Positions 18,644 to 27,260 of a DNA stretch of 64,000 nt are shown in pieces. Every line of letters begins with the position of its first letter. Positions within the stretch are counted from its first letter, which is position 1. The position numbers were made by a program, and so were the translations under genes. The stretch comes from Rhizobiales bacterium YIM 77505 (GTDB lineage: Bacteria; Pseudomonadota; Alphaproteobacteria; Rhizobiales; Beijerinckiaceae), in assembly GCA_000745135.1 (NCBI GenBank), contig JQNH01000001.1, forward strand, positions 3,147,501 through 3,211,500, written 5' to 3'. The notes under the pieces were generated by a model, which saw only the letters and a program-made list of their open reading frames with translations, searched no databases and was not told where the DNA came from.

Positions 18644-19413
18644 TTCGCCTGCGGCTCGAGGGTCTCACGCGGCGCTTCGGCGGACTCGTCGCCGTCGACT
18701 CGGTGACGCTCGACGTCGCCGCGGAAGGCGTCACCGCCGTTATCGGCCCGAACGGCGCCGGCAAGACGACGCTGTTCAACATGATCTCCGGGTTCGTGCC
18801 GCCGAGCGCCGGCCGGGTCCTGTTCGAGGGCGAGGACATCACCGGGCGACCGCCGGAGCGGATCGCCGCCCGCGGCCTTATCCGCACCTTCCAACTCGTG
18901 CAGCTGTTCCAGAACCTGTCGGCGCTCGAGAACGTCGCCGTGGGCCGCCATCTGCATACGCGCGGCGGCCTGTGGGCGGCGCTGGCGCGCCCCGGCTGGG
19001 CGCGGCGCGAGGAGGCGGAGGTCGACCGGCGGGCGCGGGATCTCCTGGCCTTCGTCGGCCTCGGCGACCGCGCCGAGACCTCGGCCGCCGTCCTGCCCTA
19101 CGGCCAGCAGCGGCTGCTCGAGATCGCCCGCGCGCTGGCGGCCGAACCGAAGCTGCTTATGCTCGACGAGCCGGCCGCCGGCCTCAACGCCGCCGAGACG
19201 CGCGCGCTCTCGGAGATCATCCGCCGCATCGCCGAGCGCGGGACCACGGTTCTCCTCATCGAGCACGACATGCCGCTCGTCATGACCACGGCCGACACCG
19301 TGGTGGTGCTCGACTTTGGCCGCAAGATCGCCGAGGGCGCGCCCGCGGCGGTGCGCGCCGATCCGGCCGTGATCGAGGCCTATCTCGGCGGCGCGGAGGC
19401 TGCCCATGCCTGA
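18640..19413 (+). CDS. livG: Branched-chain-type ABC transporter ATP-binding protein LivG
   Basis: A 257-aa ABC ATPase: Walker A GPNGAGKTTLFNMISG, the LivG-type RGLIRTFQLVQLFQNLSALEN, signature-region VLPYGQQRLLEIARALA (the S of LSGGQ is replaced by Y, as in many LivG proteins) and Walker B LLMLDEPAAGLN. It overlaps both neighbours. Confidence 0.92.
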   Translation: MIRLRLEGLTRRFGGLVAVDSVTLDVAAEGVTAVIGPNGAGKTTLFNMISGFVPPSAGRVLFEGEDITGRPPERIAARGLIRTFQLVQLFQNLSALENVAVGRHLHTRGGLWAALARPGWARREEAEVDRRARDLLAFVGLGDRAETSAAVLPYGQQRLLEIARALAAEPKLLMLDEPAAGLNAAETRALSEIIRRIAERGTTVLLIEHDMPLVMTTADTVVVLDFGRKIAEGAPAAVRADPAVIEAYLGGAEAAHA

Positions 19414-20284
19414 TCCGGCCTACGTCGCCCAGATCCTGGTCAGCGGCCTCGGGGTCGGCTGCATCTACGGCCTCATCGGCATCGGCTTCTGCGTCATCTA
19501 CAACGCCAGTGGCATCGTGAACTTCGCGCAAGGTGCCTTCGTGATGCTCGGCGGCATGATCACCCACGCGCTGGTCCAGCGGATGGGCCTGCCGCTCTTG
19601 CCGGCCGCGGTCGGCGCGATCCTCTTGGTGGCGGCGCTCGGGATCGTGGTGGAGCGGGTGGTCGTGCGGCCGCTATGGGTCCGCAACGCCACCATGTTCG
19701 CCATGATCCTGGCGACGCTCGCGGCGCAGATCGTGATCGAGCGCGCGACCCTCATCCTCTTCGGCGACCAGCCGAAGACGCTGCCGGCCTTCACGGACCT
19801 ACCGCCGCTACGCATCGCGGGTGTCGCGATCAGCTTCCAGTTCCTGTGGATCGTCGGCGCCTCGGCCGCGATCATCCTGGGCCTCGCGGCCTTTTTCGCG
19901 CGCACGCGGACCGGCAAGGCCATGCGCGCCTGCGCCATCAACCGGGAGGCGGCGGCGCTCCAAGGCATCCCGGTCGGGACCATGCTGGCGCTATCGTTCG
20001 CGCTCAGCGCCGCGCTCGGCGCGGTCGCCGGCATCCTCATCACGCCGACGCAGTACACGGCCTTCAACGTCGGCCTGCCGTTCGCGATCAGCGGCTTCAT
20101 CGCCGCGATCGTCGGCGGCTTTGGGCGTCCGTTCGGCGCTTTCCTGGGCGGCCTCGCGCTCGGCGTCGCACAGGCGGTCGCGGTGTTCGCGCTCGACGCG
20201 GGTTTCAAGAACATCGCCGCGCTGTCGGTCCTTCTGGTGTTTCTGTTCCTGCGTCCGCAAGGCATCCTGGGCGCCGCGAAATAA
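19406..20284 (+). CDS. livH: Branched-chain-type ABC transporter permease LivH
   Basis: A 292-aa inner-membrane permease with eight or more helices. Family motifs are GLGVGCIYGLIGIGFCVIYN, GIVNFAQGAFVMLGGM, TRTGKAMRACAINREAAALQGI and FAISGFIAAIVGGFGRPFGA. It is the last transporter gene; the cupin gene follows after 19 bases with a GAGAGGAAG site, so it is in the same operon. Confidence 0.92.
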   Translation: MPDPAYVAQILVSGLGVGCIYGLIGIGFCVIYNASGIVNFAQGAFVMLGGMITHALVQRMGLPLLPAAVGAILLVAALGIVVERVVVRPLWVRNATMFAMILATLAAQIVIERATLILFGDQPKTLPAFTDLPPLRIAGVAISFQFLWIVGASAAIILGLAAFFARTRTGKAMRACAINREAAALQGIPVGTMLALSFALSAALGAVAGILITPTQYTAFNVGLPFAISGFIAAIVGGFGRPFGAFLGGLALGVAQAVAVFALDAGFKNIAALSVLLVFLFLRPQGILGAAK

Positions 20285-20303
20285 CCTTTGAGAGGAAGAC
20301 GCC

Positions 20304-20636
20304 ATGAACGTCCACAAGATAGACTGGAATGTTGTTCCCTGGAAGCAGATCCGGCCCGGCGTCGAGCAGAAGGCGTTCTCGGGGGAGGGGGCGACGGTGG
20401 CGCTGCACCGGCTTATGCCGGGCCATGAGCCGCGCCCGCATAGCCACGCCAACGAGCAGATCGCCTACATTATGAGCGGAACCATGCGCTTCCACGTCGG
20501 CGAGGAGGAGCATCTCGTCGGACCCGGCGGGCTCCTCGTGATTCCGCCCAACGTGACCCACTGGGGCGAGGTCGTCGGCGACGAGCCGGTCATGAACCTC
20601 GACGTGTTCACGCCGCGGCGGCCGGAATACGCATGA
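20304..20636 (+). CDS. Cupin protein at the end of the hydantoinase-Liv operon
   Basis: A 110-aa cupin with motif 1 HEPRPHSHANEQIAYIMSG (three histidines and a glutamate) and motif 2 GGLLVIPPNVTHWGEVV. This is a complete metal site for a small enzyme or binding protein. Position suggests a role in the same catabolic pathway. Substrate unknown. Confidence 0.85.
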   Translation: MNVHKIDWNVVPWKQIRPGVEQKAFSGEGATVALHRLMPGHEPRPHSHANEQIAYIMSGTMRFHVGEEEHLVGPGGLLVIPPNVTHWGEVVGDEPVMNLDVFTPRRPEYA

Positions 20637-20676
20637 GCTGCCCGGCGTACTGCCCTCGTGCTTGACCGGAACCCAC

Positions 20677-21297
20677 GTGATCGAGAAGCAGCAGCTCATC
20701 GAGAAGCATGCGGCGCGGCTCGGCGCCCCGAACGTCAAGGCCAAGTGGGTCAACCTCAGCGGCGGCGCCCAGACCGACGCCTTGCTGTCCGGCGGCGTCG
20801 ATGTCGTCAACATTGGCGTCGGCAACCTGCTCTTGCTGTGGGACCGGACGCGCGGGGGCATAAAAGGCGTCGTGGCCACCTCGGCCCTGCTGCTGGCCCT
20901 CATCAGCCGCGAGCCCAAGATCAAGACGCTGAAGGACTTCGGCTCCGGCGACAAGATCGCGGTGCGACCGTCAAGGTCTCGACACGGGCGATCCTGCAGC
21001 AGATAGCGTGTGCCGAGCTCTTCGGCCCCGACCAATGGGCGAAGCTCGACGCCAACACGGTTCAGCTCGGCCATCCGGAAGCGGCCGCCGCCATGGCCAA
21101 CCCGCAGCATGAGATCCGCAGCCATTTCGCGGCCCCGCCCTTCCAATACATCGAGCTCAAGACCATGCCGGGCGCGCACATCGTCGTGCAATCGCCCGAG
21201 ATCATCGGCGGGCCGCTGACACAGGGGCAGCTCTTCACGACGACGAAGTTTGGCGACGCCAATCCTAAGGTCATCGAGACGGTGCGCGCCGCCTCAA
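20677..21297 (+). pseudogene. Broken sulfonate/nitrate-type ABC substrate-binding protein
   Basis: Residues VIEKQQLIEKHAARLGAP, WVNLSGGAQTDALLSGGVDV and LISREPKIKTLKDFGSGDKI are read in one plus-strand frame; after about 20965 a single missing base moves the reading to another frame: VKVSTRAILQQIACAELFG, GHPEAAAAMANPQHEIRSHF and IIGGPLTQGQLFTTTKFGD. The signal peptide and C-terminus are absent, so this is a two-ended fragment with a frameshift. It marks the left end of the accessory region. Confidence 0.85.
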
Positions 21298-21338
21298 CCC
21301 TGGCGGTTCAAGAAGAGGGAGAGCCAGACCTGGGCTTT

Positions 21339-21392
21339 CGCGACGGGAGGAGAGGTTGAGAGAGAGGCTCTCGGCCGGCCCGTCGCGGAGAA
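21339..21392 (+). ncRNA. Structured 5' leader of the DUF932 gene (copy 1)
   Basis: The outer stem CGCGACGGG (21339-21347) pairs with CCCGTCGCG (21379-21387), nine base pairs. An inner hairpin has arms GAGAG (21360-21364) and CTCTC (21368-21372) with loop AGG. The 3' arm runs straight into the GGAGAA ribosome binding site, 6 bases before ATG 21399. The same layout precedes 23571 with a covarying pair. It probably controls translation. Whether it matches a known RNA family was not checked. Confidence 0.6.
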
Positions 21393-21398
21393 TTTCCC

Positions 21399-22595
21399 AT
21401 GATGAGCCCTGCCCTCAGCACGAGCCCCGTCCGGCAGCCCGCGTACAGAGCCGACCTCAGCCGGGGTCAGCGTATCGGCCGAGTCAGTTCCGAGTGGTTT
21501 TCCCGCCCGGCCGATGAGCGCTACCTCAGCCTTGGCGACCTACACCGCACCGTAAAGGCCCGCGCCGATCGCTCGCAGGCCCGCACGCTCGAGAGCCGAG
21601 CGGTGCGGGTCGAGGCCGCCCGGGACAACCCGGAGCGCCTCGCCCTGGTGCTGCCCGGTGCGGCGGAGCCCGTGGCGCCGACGCACTGGAGCTTCGGCCA
21701 GCTCGCGAGCCTGGTCGGCGCACCGGCAGGTTACCTGCGCCACCTCCCGGCGCCGATCGCCGGCATGAATTTGCAGTACGGCCTTGCCCATCACCGGGCC
21801 GAGATGGTCAAGACCTACACGACCGAGAACGGCCGCACGGAGCTCCGCGCCGTGACCGGCCCCGACTACGGCCGCATCCACGACCACGAGCTCGTTGAGG
21901 CCGTCATGCGCATCGCCGGGAACGGCACAGGCGACACCCGCTGGAAGGTGCCGGGCGTGCTCGACTGGGGCACCATGGTCCACAACCCGCATGTGGCGAT
22001 CACGAAGGAGACGACGACCCTCTACGCCTCCGACCGCGACGTCTTCCTGTTCCTCGTCGACGACACCCACCCGATCGAGGCCGGCCGGCTCGCCGACGGC
22101 TCGCCCGACGTCTATTTCCGCGGCTTCTATTGCTGGAACTCGGAAGTGGGCTCGCGCACTCTCGGTGTCGCGAGCTTCTATTTCCGGGCGGTGTGCCAGA
22201 ACCGGAACATCTGGGGCGCCGAAAACTTCGAGGAGATCACGATCCGGCACTCCAAATATGCAGCCTCGCGCTTTGCCCAGGAGGCCGCGCCGGCGCTGGA
22301 GAGCTTCGCCGAGTCCTCGGCGTCTGGCTTCGTTGCCGTGATCCAGGCGGCCCGGGCGCAGATCGTCGCGCGCTCGGACGAGGAGCGGTCGGAGTTCCTG
22401 CGCAAGCGCGGCTTCTCCAAGCCGGATACGGCCAAAATTATCGATGCGGTGCTGGTCGAAGAGGGCCGTCCGCCGGAGTCGGTGTTCGATTTCGTGCAGG
22501 GCATCACCGCCATAGCCAGGACCGAGAAGCATCAGGATGCGCGCCTCGATATGGAGCTGAAAGCGAAGCGCCTGATGGATCAGGTCGCACCCTGA
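21399..22595 (+). CDS. DUF932 protein, plasmid/phage type
   Basis: A 398-aa protein of the DUF932 family, found mainly on plasmids, integrative elements and phages. Segments VRVEAARDNPERLALVLPG, WSFGQLASLVGAPAGYLRHLP, GRIHDHELVEAVMRIAG, LYASDRDVFLFLVDD, YFRGFYCWNSEVGSRTLGVA and CQNRNIWGAENFEEITIRHS are typical. Function is unknown. ATG 21399 sits behind GGAGAA at the base of a structured leader. Its presence marks this stretch as plasmid-derived or integrated DNA. Confidence 0.88.
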   Translation: MMSPALSTSPVRQPAYRADLSRGQRIGRVSSEWFSRPADERYLSLGDLHRTVKARADRSQARTLESRAVRVEAARDNPERLALVLPGAAEPVAPTHWSFGQLASLVGAPAGYLRHLPAPIAGMNLQYGLAHHRAEMVKTYTTENGRTELRAVTGPDYGRIHDHELVEAVMRIAGNGTGDTRWKVPGVLDWGTMVHNPHVAITKETTTLYASDRDVFLFLVDDTHPIEAGRLADGSPDVYFRGFYCWNSEVGSRTLGVASFYFRAVCQNRNIWGAENFEEITIRHSKYAASRFAQEAAPALESFAESSASGFVAVIQAARAQIVARSDEERSEFLRKRGFSKPDTAKIIDAVLVEEGRPPESVFDFVQGITAIARTEKHQDARLDMELKAKRLMDQVAP

Positions 22596-22621
22596 GCCGC
22601 GACGACCTCCGGGTCCGGCTC

Positions 22622-23110
22622 TCAGGCCGGATCCGGAGCTAAGCTGCCATTCAGGTTCGCGTTCGACCATGACACCCAGCTCGTGCCTGCGAAGTCGCGG
22701 TCGTGGCTCCAGAGGTCGGCGTCGAACGTCCAGGCGCAGGCGAGCAAATGGGCGTCGGCCGGCGATCCGTTGCGGGACGCTACGGCGTTCGTCAGCACCT
22801 TCGCAGCATTCTCGAGAAGACCGGCGTAGACCCCCTCCTCGACGATCCCGATCCCGTTCAGGAGCGCCTCGGCTCGTTTCCGGTCTTCGGGAAACCGCGT
22901 AAGGACATTTCGGACTTCCTCGGCCGCCCGGGCCGAGGTCACAACGGTGCGGTGCTCGACGACCCTCTCGAACACAGGACGCGACCGCCGACCGAGCACG
23001 ACGCTGAGGATGATGTTCGCGTCGATGGCCAAGATCGACGACGGCGTTCGCGGTGCGCCCCAACCGTCGGCGCCACTTGCGGGGCTTTCGGCCGAACCTG
23101 GGAGCGTCAC
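22622..23110 (-). CDS. PIN-domain ribonuclease toxin
   Basis: A 162-aa PIN protein. The acidic metal-binding residues are in ILAIDANIILSVVLG (about residues 27-35), the glutamate in AAEEVRNVL, and the C-terminal SPADAHLLACAWTFDADLWSHDRDF. PIN toxins cut RNA. GTG 23110 overlaps the TGA of the antitoxin gene, the usual coupling. The toxin follows the antitoxin on the minus strand. About 25 residues before the PIN core are unusual for the family and may not all be translated. Confidence 0.82.
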   Translation of the reverse strand: MTLPGSAESPASGADGWGAPRTPSSILAIDANIILSVVLGRRSRPVFERVVEHRTVVTSARAAEEVRNVLTRFPEDRKRAEALLNGIGIVEEGVYAGLLENAAKVLTNAVASRNGSPADAHLLACAWTFDADLWSHDRDFAGTSWVSWSNANLNGSLAPDPA

Positions 23111-23349
23111 TCGGCCCCGCGCTCGGCGAGAAGGCGATCGATCGCCTCGTTCTCCTCCGGCGAGCGCCGCGCTGCGGCCGCGTCGATGTCGGCGAGCACC
23201 TTGCGAAGGTACTCTTTCGAGGCGCTGTGGACCGGCAGCAGCACGCCCACGGTGGCCGTGCCGTTCTTGATCGCCACGGCATGCGGCAGAGCCTGGATCG
23301 CGCCGGCCGACATCTTCTGCAGATCGCGCATGCTGATCGCGCGGGTCAT
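23107..23349 (-). CDS. Antitoxin for the PIN toxin (Phd/YefM-like)
   Basis: An 80-aa protein starting MTRAISMRDLQKMSAGAIQ with the small-antitoxin pattern of an N-terminal fold (GAIQALPHAVAIKNGTATVG) and a charged C-terminal tail (RRSPEENEAIDRLLAERGAE) that would bind the toxin. ATG 23349 is preferred; the upstream reading to 23424 has no homology. It would repress the pair and neutralise the PIN protein. Confidence 0.7.
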   Translation of the reverse strand: MTRAISMRDLQKMSAGAIQALPHAVAIKNGTATVGVLLPVHSASKEYLRKVLADIDAAAARRSPEENEAIDRLLAERGAE

Positions 23350-23510
23350 GGCCAAAGCCCGTAACTCACTCCTGACGGTACTGTATGTAAGCCCGAATGT
23401 AAGCCCGATGGGCGGTGCAGGCAAGCGTCTCCGGAGCTCACAGCTGAAGGTGCGGTCCTGATCCGATCAGGATGGAGGCGCGCTGAAAGGGAGAGGAGGG
23501 CGGAGGGCCT

Positions 23511-23563
23511 CGTGACGGATCGAGGGGTCGGGAGAGAGGCTCTCGGCCGATCCGTCGCGGAGA
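23511..23563 (+). ncRNA. Structured 5' leader of the 23571 gene (copy 2)
   Basis: The outer stem CGTGACGGAT (23511-23520) pairs with ATCCGTCGCG (23550-23559), ten pairs with one U-G wobble. The inner hairpin GAGAG-AGG-CTCTC (23532-23544) is identical to copy 1. Compared with copy 1 the ninth pair has changed from G-C to A-U on both sides and the third from C-G to U-G, so the stem is kept while the bases differ. The 3' arm joins a GGAGAT site before ATG 23571. Confidence 0.6.
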
Positions 23564-23570
23564 TCCATCC

Positions 23571-24032
23571 ATGACGAACATGCCCTCCCCTGCCGCCGCA
23601 GCAATGACCGTGTCCGATGCGCTTTACATCGTGCACCAGCTCGCCTGTCTGAATCAGCTCGACGAGCTACAAACATCCGGAGACGCGTTTCTCGCCGCAC
23701 ATGCGCGCTGGCAGCAGGACGCCCTCGACCGGCTCGGCAGCTTGCTGTTTGAGCATGCCGAGACGATCGATACCGCGCTGGCCCTGCCCTCCCTCGCCGT
23801 TTGCGCGCCGGTTCCGGACTGGGTCTGCCAGCCGGTGCGCGACATGGATCCCACCGTCCCGTCGAACGCGGTGCGCATTTGCCTCGACCTTGCCCAGGAT
23901 GCCGCTTTGGAAGCGGTCGAGTGCGGCGTGGAACCAGCGCTGCTTGCCGGACGCGCCCGTCAGCAGCGGGCCTTCGCCATCACGCGCGCGTTCGTGAGCC
24001 TGCGCGCCGAAGCCTTCGACGCCGCTCTCTAA
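23571..24032 (+). CDS. Hypothetical protein behind the shared leader
   Basis: A 153-aa protein I do not recognise. It is largely helical, cysteine-poor, with a conserved-looking core DALYIVHQLACLNQLDELQTSGDAFLAA (shown only in part: ALYIVHQLACLNQLDEL) and FAITRAFVSLRAEAFDAAL at the C-terminus. No signal peptide or membrane helix. It shares its 5' leader with the DUF932 gene, so it is probably co-regulated plasmid-type cargo. Confidence 0.6.
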   Translation: MTNMPSPAAAAMTVSDALYIVHQLACLNQLDELQTSGDAFLAAHARWQQDALDRLGSLLFEHAETIDTALALPSLAVCAPVPDWVCQPVRDMDPTVPSNAVRICLDLAQDAALEAVECGVEPALLAGRARQQRAFAITRAFVSLRAEAFDAAL

Positions 24033-24128
24033 GACGCAGAGGCAAGCGCGGGCGCCGGTCCTGACGATCAGCGGCTTCCGGTCGACGACCCCAGCACCGG
24101 CCCATTGGCGACCTGCGCCGACGCGCGC

Positions 24129-24386
24129 CCGGCCCTGCCCGAGAACCTGCAAACCATCGTCGCCAAGGATGTCAACTCCGCGGGCGAGAAAGAGCGAACC
24201 GACGTCGCGAAGTTGAACGCCTCGTTGCAGGATGAACTCGCCGGAAAGGGCATGGTATTCAATCGACCCGAGCTCGGCCCATTTCGCGACAAGCTGCGCA
24301 AAGACGGGTTTTACGCAGAATGGAGAGGTAAGTACGGCGAGGAGGCGTGGAGCATTCTTGAGGCGGTTACGGGAAAGTTTTCGTAG
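24129..24386 (+). pseudogene. C-terminal fragment of a TRAP transporter substrate-binding protein (DctP)
   Basis: About 85 residues match the end of DctP-type binding proteins: ALPENLQTIVAKDVNSAGEK, ERTDVAKLNASLQDELAGKG and FRDKLRKDGFYAEWRGKYGE ending EEAWSILEAVTGKFS. The preceding three quarters of the gene are missing, so it is a remnant. Confidence 0.75.
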
Positions 24387-24484
24387 CCTGACTTCGATCT
24401 CGTTCGGCCTCGAAGGTCTCCCGCGCAAAAGCGAGTGTTACATTTCATAGGAAGCAGACTTCGGGGTAGCACTACTTTGGCACT

Positions 24485-25827
24485 TTAGGTCTGGACTGGG
24501 GCGAGGTGATCGTTCGTCGGCAGTGGGGGCAGTTGGTTGGCGGCCAGAGGAGGCGCGCCATGTGGCGGACGAGGGCCGAGCGGATCGCCGGCAGGCTCGG
24601 CTGAGGCGGAGGTCCGATTCTTTTTCCCCCGCCCCGCTTGTGCGAGGCGCCGGTGCTGCAAGTAGGCGAAGGCGACCAGCGTCATCAGCGCGTGACGATG
24701 CAGGCCCGTCCAGGATCAGCCCTCGCGTGATCGAGCCCAAGCTCCTCCTTCCGCTGTTGGTGCGCCTGCTCGCACACCCAGCGCGCCTTGATGGCGGCCG
24801 CGAGCCGCCTGAGCGGCGTGTCGGCCGGCAGGTTGGAGAGGGAGTACTTCCGCTCGCCGGACGACCGACGCTCGCCCACGAGCCACACCTCCTCGCCCGG
24901 CATGTGCTGGTTGGCGCGCCCGTGCAGGCGCACCGCCGGCCCGTCCGCCACACGGACACGGCTGGCCGCGAACCTCGCTCTGAGCGGGCCTTTAGTGCCC
25001 TGACGCCAGGTCACGGCGCGCCAAGCCTCTCCCTCCAGCAGCGCCTCCGCGCTCACCGCCTCGGTTGCAGGCACGAGGGGTTGGCTTGAGGGACGGCGAG
25101 AGGGCAGTGGTGGCACCATCAGAACAGCGGCGGGATAGACCTTCTGGATGCGCGGGATGCCGACAGCCCACATAAGGCCACGGGCCGAGAGCGCGCCGCG
25201 GAAGGGGGCACTGATCCCATAGCCTGCATCGGCGAGAACGACCCCAAACTGCACCCCGGCGGCCCGGACCCGGTCGAGTTCAGCCAAGGCGATCTCGGGC
25301 TTGCGGCGGGGCACGCGCTCGGGCTCGGGCACGCCGGCGCGGGCCAAGCGCTCGGGATCGCTCGCCCAGGTGTCGGGCAGGAACAGCCGCAGCACCACGG
25401 CGACCGGGACCTCGCGCCGGGCCAGGGTGAGGGAGACGAGGGTCTGGCAGTTGGCGTTCTTCCCCAGGGCTGAGGCGTACTGGGGTGCGACCCCGACCGA
25501 GCGCGTGCCCTTCTTGGGCAGCGCCGTGTCGTCGATCACGAGGTAGGCGTCAGGCCCGCCCACGAGCGCGTCGGCCTTGGCCAGGAGCTCGGCTTCAAGC
25601 GGAGCGGCGTCCCAAGCGGCCGACGAGACGAAGTGGTGCAGGCGGTCGTAAGCCGCCAGCCCGAGCCGCTCGGCCATGGGCTGCACGCTCTTGCGATCGC
25701 CTGTCCCGATCAGACCTGCCACGTAGAGTGGGCACATGGCCCGTCGTGCCCGATGGGATCAGTGGGCGACAAACGGCTCAAGCCAGCGATCGAGATCACC
25801 CTCCCACTCTGCTCGCCTCCCGGCCAT
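24485..25827 (-). pseudogene. IS701-type transposase, inactivated by a stop and a frameshift
   Basis: A DDE transposase of the IS701 type. It begins at ATG 25827 (MAGRRAEWEGDLDRWLEPF), meets an in-frame TGA at 25759-25761 in place of a tryptophan codon, then continues in the same frame through CPLYVAGLIGTGDRKSVQPM, YLVIDDTALPKKGTRSVGVA (first Asp), VQFGVVLADAGYGIS (second Asp) and WVCEQAHQQRKEELGLDH. A second lesion at about 24720 shifts the end into another frame (HRHALMTLVAFAYLQHRRLA). It is therefore a decayed insertion sequence. Confidence 0.85.
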
Positions 25828-25920
25828 GCCGCGCCTCCCGCGTTCCAAAACGCAGGCGGAAGCGCCAACAAGGTTAATCCGTTTGCGACGCTTCGCCAAA
25901 CCCCTGAAAAAAGCGTGTTC

Positions 25921-26100
25921 TTTTTGACTTTACCGAAAGAGGGCCAGTTAAGGTGGAAGGAGACGAAAGGGCTTTGGAGACCGCAAACAGGCTTGTGCGG
26001 CCGCCTCCGCAGTAAACCCGCCGTCCGCAAATCTACGGAATGTCAAAGAGAATTTCTGTTGTCCGCTAGGTGATCGTAAAGTTGCAGCGGACATTGGCGG
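25921..26100. repeat. 180-bp dispersed repeat, copy B
   Basis: Ungapped partner of 9031-9210 (81 percent identical). On the minus strand copy B is open for about 50 codons from an ATG at 26094 (starting MSAATLRSPSGQQKFSLTF), while copy A has a stop. Substitutions cluster at one codon position, hinting at a former coding sequence. It lies between the IS701 remnant and the livJ fragment; the rest of 25828-26157 shows no gene. Confidence 0.8.
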
Positions 26101-26157
26101 CTGAAATGAGTGCACTTGGAACCTGCTAGCATTTATTTCGACCCATTTGCTTGCGAA

Positions 26158-26913
26158 TTACTTCTTGGAGACCAGGGGGCACTCGCTCTCGGGAAGCGGC
26201 TTGAAGGATTTCTCGCCAGACATTTGAGCAAGAACTTTATAGAAGTCTCCGCGGTACTTCGACTCTTCTGGCACCTTCACTTTCATCAGATAGGTTTTGT
26301 GCATAACACGTCCGTCGGCCCGAATTTGGACGTTCTTGTTATAGAAGTCGTTGATGGGCATCTCCCTCATCTTTGCGGCTACCGCTTTGCCCTCATCGGT
26401 TCCCGCAGCTTCTACAGCCTTGAGGTAGTGATGTACGGCCGCGTATGTGCCTGCCGTGATGAGATTTGGAATGAACCCGCCGGAACGCTCCATGAATCTC
26501 TTGGCCCAAGCACGCGTCTCCTCATCCATATCCCAGTAGAACGATGTCGTGAGTGTCAATCCCTGCGCAACGTTGAGCTCCAGCCCTTCGATGTCGTTGA
26601 TATAGATAACGAGACTGGCAAGGCTCTGGCCGGATTGGACGATCCCGAACTCACGCGCCTGCTTGATCGCGTTCAGGAGATCGGTCCCGGATGTTGCCAG
26701 ACCGATGACTTTCGCCTTGGAGGCTTGAGCTTGCAGCAGGAACGACGAGAAGTCCATTGTTCCGAAAGGAAATCTCGTGCTCCCGAGAACCTTCCCGCCG
26801 CTCTGCTCGACGAAATGACTGGCGTCTCTTTGAAGAAAGTGACCAAAGGCATAATCGCTGGTGAGGAAGTACCAGGTATCTCCTCCCTGCTTGGTAGAGG
26901 TGGTGCCGGTTTC
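26158..26913 (-). pseudogene. C-terminal part of a Liv-type substrate-binding protein, cut by an IS3 element
   Basis: About 250 residues of a branched-chain amino-acid-type binding protein: GGDTWYFLTSDYAFGHFLQR, GSTRFPFGTMDFSSFLLQAQ, KAKVIGLATSGTDLLNAIKQ, FYWDMDEETRAWAKRFMER and RADGRVMHKTYLMKVKVPEE to the natural stop at 26158. The signal peptide and first third are lost at the IS3 end (26914). It is unrelated in position to the intact Liv operon at 16-20 kb. Confidence 0.85.
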
Positions 26914-26961
26914 TGAGACAGGGGCATAAGGTGGATCGCCCGATGGAAAGGACGATCCAGC

Positions 26962-27243
26962 ATGAAGACACGCAGACGGTTTACGGCCGAGTTCAAGGCC
27001 AAGGTTGCGCTTGAGGCGATCCGCGGCGAGCGGACGATTTCGGAACTGGCGACGAAGCACCAGCTTCATCCGAACCAGATCACGCAGTGGAAACGGCAGG
27101 CCATCGAGAACCTGGCCAAGGCATTCGACGACAGGGCTTCGGATGCGCAGGCCGGCCGGGAAGCCGAGGTGACGAAGCTGCACGCCAAGATCGGCCAGCT
27201 CGTCGTGGAGCGGGATTTTTTGGCCAAAGCCTTCGATCGCTGA
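26962..27243 (+). CDS. IS3-family transposase OrfA
   Basis: A 93-aa HTH protein of the IS3 OrfA type: RRRFTAEFKAKVALEAIRGE, LATKHQLHPNQITQWKRQA, then a leucine-zipper-like tail (KLHAKIGQLVVERDFLAKAF). It binds the terminal repeats. The tail overlaps an OrfB-frame reading, so an OrfAB fusion by -1 frameshifting is expected from family knowledge. Confidence 0.9.
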   Translation: MKTRRRFTAEFKAKVALEAIRGERTISELATKHQLHPNQITQWKRQAIENLAKAFDDRASDAQAGREAEVTKLHAKIGQLVVERDFLAKAFDR

Positions 27244-27260
27244 GCCTGGATCGGAGGAGA

